Of a stretch of 64,000 nucleotides of DNA, positions 46,903 through 55,737 are shown one piece after another. The stretch comes from CANJBX01 sp035556735 (GTDB taxonomy: Bacteria > Pseudomonadota > Alphaproteobacteria > Rhizobiales > Xanthobacteraceae). The position numbers were made by a program, and so were the translations under genes. The notes under the pieces were generated by a model, which saw nothing but the letters and a program-made list of their open reading frames with translations, ran no database searches and had not been told where the DNA came from. Position 1 is the first letter of the stretch. The number at the start of each line of letters is the position of its first letter. The stretch lies in the NCBI GenBank assembly GCA_035556735.1, contig DATMFF010000006.1:62001-126000 (forward strand), written 5' to 3'.

Positions 46903-48204
46903 TCATTGATAGATCGGAAAGCGCGCGACCATGCGCGCAACCTTGTCACGCACGGCGCTCTCGGTCGTCGCATCCTCCTCGACGCCGCTTTTCGACAACA
47001 CGTCGAGAACCTCGACGATGTATTCGCCGATCTGACGGAACTCCGAAATTCCAAAGCCGCGGGTCGTCCCGGCCGGCGTCCCCAGACGAATACCTGACGT
47101 GATCATCGGCTTCTGGGGGTCGAATGGAATGCCGTTCTTGTTGCACGTGATGCGGGCGCGCCCGAGCGCGGCTTCCGCCACTTTGCCGGTCAGGTTCTTG
47201 GAGCGTAGATCGACCAGCATGAGGTGCGTGTCGGTGCCGCCCGAAACGATGTCATAGCCGCGAGACATGAGCGTTTGCGCCAGCGCCTGCGCGTTTTCCA
47301 CCACGCCTCTCGCATAGTCTCTGAACGAAGGTCGCAGCGCCTCGCCGAAGGCGACCGCCTTTGCCGCGATCACATGCATCAGCGGCCCCCCCTGCAGCCC
47401 CGGAAAAACCGCTTGGTCGATGCGCTTCGCGAGCGCCTCATCGTTCGTAAGAATGACGCCGCCGCGCGGACCGCGCAGCGTCTTATGGGTGGTGGTGGTC
47501 GTCACATGCGCGTAGGGCAGCGGGCTGGGATGCGCACCACCCGCCACGAGACCGGCGAAATGCGCCATGTCGACCATCAAGAACGCGTCGACCTCGTCGG
47601 CGATCTCGCGAAACGCCTTGAAGTCGATAATGCGGGGATAAGCCGACCCGCCGGCCACAATGACCTTGGGCCGATGCTCGCGTGCGAGCGAGCGCACCTC
47701 GTCCATATCGATCCGCTGATCCTGCCTGCGAACACCATACGGTATCGCCTTGAACCATTTGCCGGACATATTGAGATGCATGCCGTGGGTCAGGTGTCCG
47801 CCGGCCGCGAGGTTGAGTCCAAGGAAAGTGTCACCGGGCTGCATCAGCGCCATGAACACAGCCGAATTGGCCGATGCCCCCGAATGCGGCTGAACATTTG
47901 CGAACTTGCATTGGAAAAGACGCGTAATTCGTTCGATCGCCAGCGTTTCCACTTCATCGACAAACTGACAGCCGCCGTAATAGCGCCGGCCGGGATAGCC
48001 CTCCGCGTACTTGTTGGTGAGCACCGAACCCTGCGCCTCCAGCACCGCCCGGCTGACGATGTTTTCTGATGCGATCAACTCGATGTCATCGCGCTGCCGA
48101 CCCAGCTCCCGGGCGATTGCCGACGCAATTTCCGGGTCGGATTGGCGCAGATCGTCTTCGAAAAGGGTTTCGGCCGATGTTTCGGCTCTCCGGGTAACTG
48201 GCAT
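46903..48204 (-). CDS. glyA: serine hydroxymethyltransferase
   Basis: 433 residues. PLP Lys in VTTTTHKTLRGPRGG; also LIASENIVSRAVLEAQGSVLTNKYAEGYPGRRYYGG and LSGGTDTHLM-type stretch VSGGTDTHLMLVDLR. It converts serine and tetrahydrofolate to glycine and methylene-THF. First gene upstream of the nrdR-rib operon, with a 65-base gap. Confidence 0.96.
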   Translation of the reverse strand: MPVTRRAETSAETLFEDDLRQSDPEIASAIARELGRQRDDIELIASENIVSRAVLEAQGSVLTNKYAEGYPGRRYYGGCQFVDEVETLAIERITRLFQCKFANVQPHSGASANSAVFMALMQPGDTFLGLNLAAGGHLTHGMHLNMSGKWFKAIPYGVRRQDQRIDMDEVRSLAREHRPKVIVAGGSAYPRIIDFKAFREIADEVDAFLMVDMAHFAGLVAGGAHPSPLPYAHVTTTTTHKTLRGPRGGVILTNDEALAKRIDQAVFPGLQGGPLMHVIAAKAVAFGEALRPSFRDYARGVVENAQALAQTLMSRGYDIVSGGTDTHLMLVDLRSKNLTGKVAEAALGRARITCNKNGIPFDPQKPMITSGIRLGTPAGTTRGFGISEFRQIGEYIVEVLDVLSKSGVEEDATTESAVRDKVARMVARFPIYQ

Positions 48205-48264
48205 GCTGGATCTCCGGGCCCGCGGAGTTTGCCTCCGGCGCCTCCGTGCGGCCTAGCATATCGA

Positions 48265-48289
48265 CCTGCCACCGCCAAGCGGTGGCAGG
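48265..48289. other. perfect hairpin between diguanylate cyclase and glyA
   Basis: CCTGCCACCGC - CAA - GCGGTGGCAGG, an 11-base stem without a T-run on either strand, 60 bases before the glyA start. It may end the upstream transcript or lie in the glyA leader. Confidence 0.5.
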
Positions 48290-48356
48290 CAACCCCCTGA
48301 CCCAACGCAATATCTAGGGCGGGCTTGGATCGCCGCCCGACGGCCGGCGCGGAAGA

Positions 48357-49634
48357 TCAGGCCGCGGCGGCGCGCGGAGTACCGCCAAGCGCGATCGGGG
48401 GGAGCTGAGGCGCTTGCAGGCGGGCACGGCCGGCCCCTTTGGCGGCATACATCCGCTGATCGGCGCTCGTGACCAGTTGGCGCCAGTCCGCAGCCACGTC
48501 GATCCGACGCTCCGCAAGGCCGACGCTCGCGGTCTGCGCCGAACGGTCCGGACGCATGGCGAGGCCGCCGCCGCAAAGCGAGGCCAGCAACGGCGCCGCC
48601 TCGGCGGCCCGGGTGCCTGGCAGCACGACGATCATCTCCTCGCCGCCCCATCGGATCACCACGTCCTGGCGCCGCAAGCCGGCACGCAGCTTCGCGGCGA
48701 CGGCGCGCAACACCTCGTCACCAGCCTCGTGGCCGAAGCTGTCGTTGACATCCTTGAACCGATCGAGATCGAGGAGTGCAAGCGACAGCGAAGTATCGGC
48801 CCGCTGCGACTCGGCGAACAGCACGTTGAGAAGCTCTATCCCCGCACGGCGCGACAGCAGCCCGGTCAGCGGATCGGTCGTCGATTGCTGATGCAAGTCG
48901 ACGAGCAACTTCAACTGGCTGATCGAGCATGTCATCGTGGTGATCGCAACCGCACACATCACGAGTACGCCGACCCCGGCTTGCGACAAGGCAGCTGCGC
49001 CGTCATTCCAAATGATCTCGATCACCAAGGCGGCCAACGGCGCCGCGGTGAGCAGCGCCGCCTCCATCAGCGTCAGCGGAAAGATCGACAATCCCGCCAC
49101 CAGAGCGATCGGCATAAGTAGATACTGCGCATGCCCAGGCCCGGCGATGTCTTCGCCGTGCGCGATCACCGAATGCGCAAACATGAAGAAGCCGATCCCG
49201 ATCGCAACCGTGAAGACCAAGGCCGCGATGCCGTCACGCTCGGTGTGCAGCCGCAACTTGATGCCCGACATGACGAAAAAGAACAATGCAGCGACGACGC
49301 GCCCCAGCGCCAGCTGCGGTACTCCAGGATCGTCGATCCCGAAGAAGAAGACGTCGATCGGGATCCAGCCGATGGTCGCCACCGCAAGGAAGATCGACAC
49401 GGCGCCGAGCCGTCGCGCAACGAAGCTCATGCGATTGCGGGTGAGCAGAGCGCGGTGCGTACGCGAACTCACCAAAACCGACGGCATCCGCACGATCGTC
49501 TGGAGGGAATTGATGTGCCCCCTGATCGAGCGTCCCGCACTCCTGACGGTGCGGCGCGCACACACGATCGCGCATGCAACCGGCGACAGGCCACGCGCGA
49601 TCTGCGCGCAGCCGAGCCCGAAGATCGGCTTCAT
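48357..49634 (-). CDS. membrane-anchored diguanylate cyclase (GGDEF)
   Basis: 425 residues from the Met at 49634 (GGGGGGAC upstream). After a basic N-terminus come about six hydrophobic segments (residues 75-245), a linker and the GGDEF domain. The active loop is GGEEM at 330-334, a variant of GGEEF, preceded at 321-324 by RRQD, the RxxD inhibitory I-site. LLDLDRFKDVNDSFGHEAGDEVLR supplies the metal and substrate contacts. It should make cyclic di-GMP and be product-inhibited; the membrane sensor signal is unknown. Confidence 0.9.
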   Translation of the reverse strand: MKPIFGLGCAQIARGLSPVACAIVCARRTVRSAGRSIRGHINSLQTIVRMPSVLVSSRTHRALLTRNRMSFVARRLGAVSIFLAVATIGWIPIDVFFFGIDDPGVPQLALGRVVAALFFFVMSGIKLRLHTERDGIAALVFTVAIGIGFFMFAHSVIAHGEDIAGPGHAQYLLMPIALVAGLSIFPLTLMEAALLTAAPLAALVIEIIWNDGAAALSQAGVGVLVMCAVAITTMTCSISQLKLLVDLHQQSTTDPLTGLLSRRAGIELLNVLFAESQRADTSLSLALLDLDRFKDVNDSFGHEAGDEVLRAVAAKLRAGLRRQDVVIRWGGEEMIVVLPGTRAAEAAPLLASLCGGGLAMRPDRSAQTASVGLAERRIDVAADWRQLVTSADQRMYAAKGAGRARLQAPQLPPIALGGTPRAAAA

Positions 49635-49771
49635 TACCGTCCCCCCCTGTGCCGCCAATGGCGGCGCCCCAAGACAATGCGCGCAACGTTGCGGGCATTG
49701 AACGGCGCGCGCGATGATCACATCGCGCGCGCCGAATTCCTCCCTAGAACTTCGGCAACGGCTGCGGCTAA

Positions 49772-50293
49772 TTACAGCCGATAGAGAATTTGGTCGGTCC
49801 AGAAGCGCTCGAGCCGGTGCAGCGCCTTGTTCAGCGCGGAGAACTCCTGGCACGAGATGCCGCCCACCTGCTCAACCGTGAGCACGTGCTTCTGATACAG
49901 CGCGTCGACGATGCTGTAGATCTCGCGCCCCTTGTCAGTCAGCTTGATGCGCACCGACCGACGGTCGACGCGTGAACGCTGATGATCAAGGAAGCCCATC
50001 TCCACCAATTTCTTCAAATTGTAGGAGACGTTCGACCCAAGGTAGTAGCCACGCGTGCGCAGCTCGCCCGCGGTCAGTTCTTTGTCGCCAATGTTGTAGA
50101 GCAGCAAGGCTTGCACCGAGTTGATGTCGGCGCGGCCACGGCGATCGAATTCATCCTTGATGACGTCGAGCAAACGCCGATGCAGGCGCTCGACCAACGT
50201 TAGCGCTTCAAGGTAAAGCGGACGGACCTCCGCATGCTTTTCAGTTTGCGCATGCGCCTGCGACGGCTCAGCCGGCTTCAAAGCAGTCTTCAT
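49772..50293 (-). CDS. ldtR: MarR-type winged helix regulator LdtR
   Basis: 173 residues from MKTALKPAEPSQ at 50293, preceded by GGAAAAGGG; a Met at 50311 is possible. The winged helix is ADINSVQALLLYNIGDKELTAGELRTRGYYLGSNVSYNLKKLVEMGFLDHQRSRVDRRSVRIKLT. The sequence is very like LdtR, the regulator of an L,D-transpeptidase gene studied in Liberibacter and Sinorhizobium. It controls cell-wall and osmotic-stress genes there. No ldtP lies next to it here. Confidence 0.88.
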   Translation of the reverse strand: MKTALKPAEPSQAHAQTEKHAEVRPLYLEALTLVERLHRRLLDVIKDEFDRRGRADINSVQALLLYNIGDKELTAGELRTRGYYLGSNVSYNLKKLVEMGFLDHQRSRVDRRSVRIKLTDKGREIYSIVDALYQKHVLTVEQVGGISCQEFSALNKALHRLERFWTDQILYRL

Positions 50294-50549
50294 GATGACG
50301 CCCTTTTCCATTTAGTTCTTATATGGGACGGAGCCCTGCTCTCCGTCTTCTGGGCCGGCAACATACGGGCCGCGGTTGAAGATCGACTTAAACAATACGC
50401 TAAAAATCCCGTTTACTTTGGCCGCCAGCAATTTGAATGCCGCTCGAATTACGCTGCGGGCCTTTACCCGGGAGTTACCCTGTCATCATGCGCCGCGCGC
50501 GCAACAGGCCATCGGCACGCGCAATCGTGTTTCGTTCCGCGGCAACCGA

Positions 50550-51437
50550 TTACACACCACGCAGGAACCGCACGATTCCCGAGAAATCTTCGGCCCCACT
50601 ACCCTGCCCCGCGTACAGACCGTACAGAGCCGCAGCTTCGGCGCCCAAGGGCGTCGTCGCGCCAACTGCGCGCGCAGCCTCCTGCGCGAGCTTCAAATCC
50701 TTAAGCATCATCGCGACGGTAAATCCCGCCTGGTAATCCCGGTTGGCTGGCGAGGACGGTACGGGACCGGGCACGGGGCAATACGACGTCAGCGACCAGC
50801 ATTGACCTGACGCCTTGGATGCGATGTCGAACAGCTTCTGTTTATCGAGCCCGATCTTCTCGGCGAGTACGAAGGCTTCCGAAACGGCGATCATGGAAAT
50901 GCCGAGGATCATGTTGTTGCAGATCTTCGCCGCCTGACCGTTGCCGGCGTTACCGGCGTGAATGATGGTCTTTCCCATCGCCGCCAAGATCGACTGCGCG
51001 CGAGTGAATGCCGTCGATGGCCCTCCGACCATGAACGTCAGCGTGCCGGCTTGCGCGCCTGCGACGCCGCCGGACACTGGTGCGTCGACCATCAACAGAC
51101 CACGCGCATCGGCGGCCGCCGCGACCAAGCGTGCGCTGTCGACATCAATGGTCGACGAATCGATCAGCAGAGTCCCCTCATTGGCGCTTTCGATGACGCC
51201 GCCGGAGCCAAGATAGACTTCCCTCACCTCATGGCCGGACGGCAGCATTGTGATGACGACGTCGGCACGCGCTGCGGCGATCCTTGCGGTTTCCACGACC
51301 ACGCCACCCGCCTCCCGCAGCTTTTCCGCCGCCGCCGGACTGACGTCGACACCTTCCACCTGATGGCCCGCCTTGATGAGATTCTGCGCCATCGGCAGGC
51401 CCATGTTGCCCAAGCCCACGAACCCGATCCGCGCCAT
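50550..51437 (-). CDS. mmsB: 3-hydroxyisobutyrate dehydrogenase
   Basis: 295 residues. The NAD-binding start is IGFVGLGNMGLPMAQNLIKAGH, then the substrate loop DAPVSGGVAGAQAGTLTFMVGG and the catalytic Lys region GNAGNGQAAKICNNMILGI. The enzyme oxidises 3-hydroxyisobutyrate to methylmalonate semialdehyde in valine degradation. The acyl-CoA dehydrogenase and 3-hydroxyisobutyryl-CoA hydrolase of the same pathway lie just upstream. mmsA is not in this window. Confidence 0.92.
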   Translation of the reverse strand: MARIGFVGLGNMGLPMAQNLIKAGHQVEGVDVSPAAAEKLREAGGVVVETARIAAARADVVITMLPSGHEVREVYLGSGGVIESANEGTLLIDSSTIDVDSARLVAAAADARGLLMVDAPVSGGVAGAQAGTLTFMVGGPSTAFTRAQSILAAMGKTIIHAGNAGNGQAAKICNNMILGISMIAVSEAFVLAEKIGLDKQKLFDIASKASGQCWSLTSYCPVPGPVPSSPANRDYQAGFTVAMMLKDLKLAQEAARAVGATTPLGAEAAALYGLYAGQGSGAEDFSGIVRFLRGV

Positions 51438-51482
51438 GGCGCCCTCCCGTGCTGCTATCGTGGCAACTCACCTGCGGTGCCG

Positions 51483-51926
51483 TCAGTGCGGCTGTTCACG
51501 GGCCGCCAGCACCGCGAGCACAAGATATGCGATAATCGCGACCGGATGGAACACCAGCACCACCAGCAGATCGTCGTAGATCTGGGGAAAGAACACCTCC
51601 ACCACAATCATCGAGACCGCCGAGGTCAGCCAAACCACCGCGCCCCAGGGCGCCGCCAACCACAGCCCGACCGCGGCCACCAGGTTGATCACGGCAAAGA
51701 AAATGGTCGCTGTCTGCCAAGCTATCGGCTGCGCCTCGAACCCGCCCTCCGGTACGAATGCAAATCCGCAGATCGACGCCCAGTATTTCAGACCGCTAAT
51801 CATGGAAACGGCGGCCATCACACGCAGGTACTGCACCAGCCGTTCGGTCCAGATGCCCTTAGGGTCCTCGCCTCCGCGCACAGGTGCAAGCTGGCGCGGG
51901 TCTGTCGGTGTCGCCTGCTCGATCAT
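51483..51926 (-). CDS. DUF6163-like membrane protein
   Basis: 147 residues, four hydrophobic segments (about residues 35-55, 70-92, 95-112, 118-138). The ATG overlaps the stop of the hydrolase gene (ATGA), so it is translated with the valine-degradation enzymes. I recall the sequence (LVQYLRVMAAVSMISGLKYWA) as DUF6163, found in this operon context in Hyphomicrobiales. Function unknown; it might be a membrane partner or simply a hitch-hiker. Confidence 0.75.
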   Translation of the reverse strand: MIEQATPTDPRQLAPVRGGEDPKGIWTERLVQYLRVMAAVSMISGLKYWASICGFAFVPEGGFEAQPIAWQTATIFFAVINLVAAVGLWLAAPWGAVVWLTSAVSMIVVEVFFPQIYDDLLVVLVFHPVAIIAYLVLAVLAAREQPH

Positions 51927-52981
51927 GCCAGCACCAATTCCTGGGCGAGCGGCGCGAAATGCCGTTCGACTTCCACCTCGTCTACCTCGGCCAGCGTTCC
52001 GGGCTTCCAGCGCGGCTTGTTGTCCTTGTCGATGATCACGGCACGCACACCCTCGTAGAAATCATGGCCATAGACGATCCGTGAGACGATGCGAAATTCC
52101 GTTTGCATGCATTCATCGAATGACAGGCTAGCCCCTCGTCTCACCTGGGCAAATGCTATCTTGGTACTGGTCGGCGAGCGGACGCGAATGGTAGCGGCGG
52201 TAGCTGCCGCCCATTCGGCTCCGGTTCCCTCGCCCGCCGCCTGTGCATCGAGCGCAGCGAGAATCTGCCCGACCGAACTCCCGGCGAACAAGCGATCGAT
52301 GTCCTTGCGCCGCTGCGACAGCACGCCCTGGCCGATCGGTTCGGCAAAGGCCGCGATCAGGGCATCGACTGGCACCGTACCGCACAGCCCCTCGAGCAGA
52401 TCAGGAAACTTCCGCGACGGCACGTGATGGGTGGCGAATCCGGCGGATAGCGCATCGGCGCAGCGCAGGCGCTCGCCGGTGATCCCACAGTAGGTCCCCA
52501 TCTCACCGGGCATGCGCGGCAGGAACCACGTCGCGCCGACGTCAGGAAAGAAACCGATATTCACCTCCGGCATGGCAAAGAGCAGCTTCTCGCTACCCAC
52601 CCTGTGCGAGCCATGGACCGAAACCCCTACGCCGCCTCCCATCACAATTCCATCGATCAACGCGATGAAGGGTTTGGGATAGCGCTTGATCACGGCATTC
52701 AAGGCGTATTCCTCACGCCAATAGACCAGCGCTTCCTCCGGACGGCCCGTGCGTCCGAGCTCGTAAACCTGGCGCAGATCGCCGCCGGCGGAGAATGCCC
52801 GCTCGCCTGCTCCACGGATCACGACTCGTGTTACCGCCGGATCGTCACGCCAGGCGTCGAGTTGCTCACGTAAGGCGCGGACCATGATCAGCGTCACTGC
52901 GTTGAGCGCGGACGGCCGGTTCAAGGTGACGATGCCGGCGGCGCCGCGGCGGTCGAACAGGATCTCGGGTTCGGAATTCAT
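51923..52981 (-). CDS. 3-hydroxyisobutyryl-CoA hydrolase (enoyl-CoA hydratase family)
   Basis: 352 residues from the Met at 52981. The crotonase oxyanion region is AFSAGGDLRQVYELG and IDGIVMGGGVGVSVHGSHRV. The hydrolase-type catalytic stretch is FAMPEVNIGFFPDVGATWFLPRMPG, whose PE-x-x-IGFFPD is typical of HIBCH rather than hydratases. The ECH_2 C-terminal domain is present. It releases CoA from 3-hydroxyisobutyryl-CoA in valine breakdown. Confidence 0.9.
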   Translation of the reverse strand: MNSEPEILFDRRGAAGIVTLNRPSALNAVTLIMVRALREQLDAWRDDPAVTRVVIRGAGERAFSAGGDLRQVYELGRTGRPEEALVYWREEYALNAVIKRYPKPFIALIDGIVMGGGVGVSVHGSHRVGSEKLLFAMPEVNIGFFPDVGATWFLPRMPGEMGTYCGITGERLRCADALSAGFATHHVPSRKFPDLLEGLCGTVPVDALIAAFAEPIGQGVLSQRRKDIDRLFAGSSVGQILAALDAQAAGEGTGAEWAAATAATIRVRSPTSTKIAFAQVRRGASLSFDECMQTEFRIVSRIVYGHDFYEGVRAVIIDKDNKPRWKPGTLAEVDEVEVERHFAPLAQELVLA

Positions 52982-53114
52982 GGATGCGAGGGATCGGACG
53001 ATGGCGGCAACGTCATGGCGGAAAGCGCGTGGAAACACAACCGCGCAGAGTCGGGCGGTAAAAGGACGAACGCGCGCACCGTGCATGACGTCGCGACGTG
53101 TCCATGGTCATGTG

Positions 53115-54254
53115 TCAATTGCCAAGGAGATCTCGGCTTACGATCAGTCGCATGATTTCGTTGGTGCCCTCCAGGATCTGATGGACACGCACATCGCGCA
53201 ACACCCGTTCGATCGGATGATCGCGCAGATAGCCATAACCTCCGTGCAACTGAAGACAGTCATTGACCACATCGAAGCCCACATCGGTGGCAACGCGCTT
53301 CGCCATCGCGGCGAGCCGCGTGGCGCCCGGTGCTCCGCGCGACACTGCGTCGGCCGCGCGATACACCAGCAACCGCGCCGCCTCCAGGTTGCTGGCATGG
53401 TCCGCGATGCGGAAGCGGAGCGATTGGAAATCGGCAAGGCGTTGGCCGAACTGCTTGCGCTCCCGCATGTACTCAATGGTGCGATCGAGACAGAACTGCG
53501 CGCCTCCGAGCGAGCACGCTGCGATGTTGAGGCGTCCGCCGTCGAGTCCGACCATCGCGATCTTGAACCCCTCCCCTTCACTGCCGATGCGGTTGCTGAC
53601 GGGAACGCGGCAGTTCTCGAACAGCACCATGGCGGTCGGTTGCGACCTCCAGCCGAGTTTCTTCTCCTGCGCACCAAAAGCGAGACCGGGCGTTCCCTTC
53701 TCCACCACAATGCAGGAGATTCCACGCGCGCCGCTTTCGCCCGTGCGGACCATGCACACGTAGAGATCAGACACCCCGCCTCCGGAGATAAAGGCTTTCG
53801 CGCCGTTGATCACGTAGTGCTCGCCGTCGCGCGACGCGCGCGTCGTCAGGCTGGCGGCGTCGGATCCGGCTCCCGGCTCAGTCAGGCAGTAGCTGGCGAA
53901 ATGCTGCATGTCGCATAGCTTCGGCAGCAGCCGCCTGCGCTGTTCCTCGCTGCCGAACGCGTCGATCATCCACGCCGCCATGTTGTGGATCGAGATGTAC
54001 GCGGCCGTCGATGTGCAGCCCTGCGCAAGCTCCTCGAAGATGACCGCGGCATCGAGGCGGGAAAGCGCGGAACCGCCAACGTCTTCCTTGACATAAATAC
54101 CGCCGAAGCCGAGTGCCGCCGCCTTGCGCAGGGCGTCCACGGGAAACGTCTCGTGCTCGTCCCAGTCGCGCGCATTCGGTGCCATCTCGGCTCGCGCGAA
54201 GTCGCGGGCGGTAGACCGAAAGGCCTGCTGTTGTTCGGAAAGCTCGAAATCCAT
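53115..54254 (-). CDS. acyl-CoA dehydrogenase, probably isobutyryl-CoA dehydrogenase
   Basis: 379 residues from the Met at 54254 (MDFELSEQQQAF); a GTG at 54275 is an alternative. Flavin signature YCLTEPGAGSDAASL, catalytic Glu in HQILEGTNEIMRLIVSRDLLGN, and QLHGGYGYLRDHPIERVLRDVRV. Gene neighbours fix the branched-chain substrate: the next two enzymatic steps of valine degradation follow in order. It introduces the double bond in isobutyryl-CoA. Confidence 0.9.
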   Translation of the reverse strand: MDFELSEQQQAFRSTARDFARAEMAPNARDWDEHETFPVDALRKAAALGFGGIYVKEDVGGSALSRLDAAVIFEELAQGCTSTAAYISIHNMAAWMIDAFGSEEQRRRLLPKLCDMQHFASYCLTEPGAGSDAASLTTRASRDGEHYVINGAKAFISGGGVSDLYVCMVRTGESGARGISCIVVEKGTPGLAFGAQEKKLGWRSQPTAMVLFENCRVPVSNRIGSEGEGFKIAMVGLDGGRLNIAACSLGGAQFCLDRTIEYMRERKQFGQRLADFQSLRFRIADHASNLEAARLLVYRAADAVSRGAPGATRLAAMAKRVATDVGFDVVNDCLQLHGGYGYLRDHPIERVLRDVRVHQILEGTNEIMRLIVSRDLLGN

Positions 54255-54363
54255 AGCTTGCTGCACCCGAGACACGGCCGGTTAGGCGGGATATATGATG
54301 AAGCGCCGGGCAACGACCCGCAACGAAGACAGCCCGGCCGGTAGAAGGTTTCACGAGGTTTCT

Positions 54364-55431
54364 ATGGCGATCAAGTACGGCCGGCCGCTTGAGCACCGCG
54401 TCCGTTTTACCCCTGTCGAGGAGCCCGCTCCCTCCGACCGGCTGGATCTGACGATACGCCCACGCCGCAAGCGCCAAGCCGAGTGGGTGCGGCGCATGGT
54501 GCGCGAGAGCGTCCTCACCATCGACGACCTGATCTGGCCGATGTTCATCGTCGACGGACCGCGCGGGCGCACACCGGTCGGATCCATGCCCGGCGTCGAC
54601 CGGCTCACGGTGGACGAGGCCGTACGCGAGGCGGCGCGCGCAGCCGAACTCAAGATCCCTTGCCTGGCGCTTTTTCCCTACACTGATCCGACACTGCGCG
54701 ACGCGACGGGCGCCGAGGCGCTCAATCCTGACAACCTCGTGTGCCGGGCTCTCCGTGCGATCAAGAAAGAAGTCCCGCATATCGGGCTTCTCTGTGACGT
54801 TGCGCTCGACCCCTACACGGATCACGGCCACGATGGTCTGATCCGCGACGGAAAAATCCTTAACGACGAGACTGTCGCCGTGTTGGTCCGCCAGGCACTG
54901 GTCGAGGCCGAGGCGGGCTGCGACATTATTGCCCCTTCGGACATGATGGACGGCCGGGTGGGCGCCATCCGCCAGGCTCTGGATGCCGCCGGCCGCACCG
55001 ATGTACAGATCATGGCCTATGCGGCGAAATACGCCTCGGCGTTCTATGGGCCTTTCCGTGACGCCGTCGGCTCGTCCAAAACACTGATCGGCGATAAGCG
55101 CACCTACCAGATGGATCCGGGCAATTCGGACGAGGCGCTGCGCGAGGTGGAACTCGACCTCGCGGAAGGCGCCGACATGGTCATGGTGAAGCCGGGCCTG
55201 CCCTACCTCGACATCGTAAGGCGCGTGAAGGACACGTTCGCGGTTCCAACCTTCGCCTACCAGGTCTCGGGCGAGTACTCGATGTTGATGGCGGCGGTGC
55301 AGAACGGATGGCTCGAACTCGACAAGGTGATGATCGAGAGTCTCGTCGCGTTCAAACGCGCCGGCGCGGACGGTGTACTTACCTATTTCGCGCCATTTGT
55401 CGCAGAGAAACTCAAGTCGAGTTCCGGCTGA
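54364..55431 (+). CDS. hemB: porphobilinogen synthase (delta-aminolevulinic acid dehydratase), Mg-type
   Basis: 355 residues from the Met at 54364. Schiff-base Lys222 in YAAKYASAFYGPF and Lys276 in VMVKPGLPYLD. At 145-157 the zinc cysteines of the usual motif are replaced: DVALDPYTDHGHD, as in the magnesium-dependent enzyme of Bradyrhizobium. It condenses two aminolevulinates to porphobilinogen for heme synthesis. Divergent from the valine operon. Confidence 0.95.
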   Translation: MAIKYGRPLEHRVRFTPVEEPAPSDRLDLTIRPRRKRQAEWVRRMVRESVLTIDDLIWPMFIVDGPRGRTPVGSMPGVDRLTVDEAVREAARAAELKIPCLALFPYTDPTLRDATGAEALNPDNLVCRALRAIKKEVPHIGLLCDVALDPYTDHGHDGLIRDGKILNDETVAVLVRQALVEAEAGCDIIAPSDMMDGRVGAIRQALDAAGRTDVQIMAYAAKYASAFYGPFRDAVGSSKTLIGDKRTYQMDPGNSDEALREVELDLAEGADMVMVKPGLPYLDIVRRVKDTFAVPTFAYQVSGEYSMLMAAVQNGWLELDKVMIESLVAFKRAGADGVLTYFAPFVAEKLKSSSG

Positions 55432-55441
55432 CCGTGCGGGG

Positions 55442-55645
55442 CTATTCGCCCTTAGCCGGCTGGCCCGGGGATGGGATGTGCTCCGGTGGCCGCTGATTGC
55501 CTCGTCCGACGTTCTTGTCCAACGGTCCACGTCGCTCCCGTTCCAGACCCTCCGGCGGATCCTGCAGGAATCCGGCATCCCGTTCGATGTGATCACGCTG
55601 CTGCTGATCCGGCCCGCGCAGGCCGCCCTGCTTGTCATGCGCCAT
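55442..55645 (-). CDS. small hypothetical protein
   Basis: 67 residues from the Met at 55645 (CGAGGA about 7 bases upstream). Hydrophilic, Gln/Arg/Pro-rich (MAHDKQGGLRGPDQQQRDHIERDAGFLQDPPEGLERE...). Lies between hemB and the patatin-like gene, convergent with hemB. No domain recognised, composition plausible for a disordered small protein, but no independent support. Confidence 0.4.
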   Translation of the reverse strand: MAHDKQGGLRGPDQQQRDHIERDAGFLQDPPEGLERERRGPLDKNVGRGNQRPPEHIPSPGQPAKGE

Positions 55646-55737
55646 GATTGGTCCTCGGGATTTGTGCCAAGGCAACAACCGTAGGGCGGGATCGGTTCCG
55701 CGACTGTGCCCACGTCCGGCCGCGCCAACTTCCGCGC

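Noticed and set aside
53878..55728. 616-codon minus-strand frame over hemB and the dehydrogenase start
   Set aside because: Only shadow sequence. HemB on the plus strand has full catalytic motifs.
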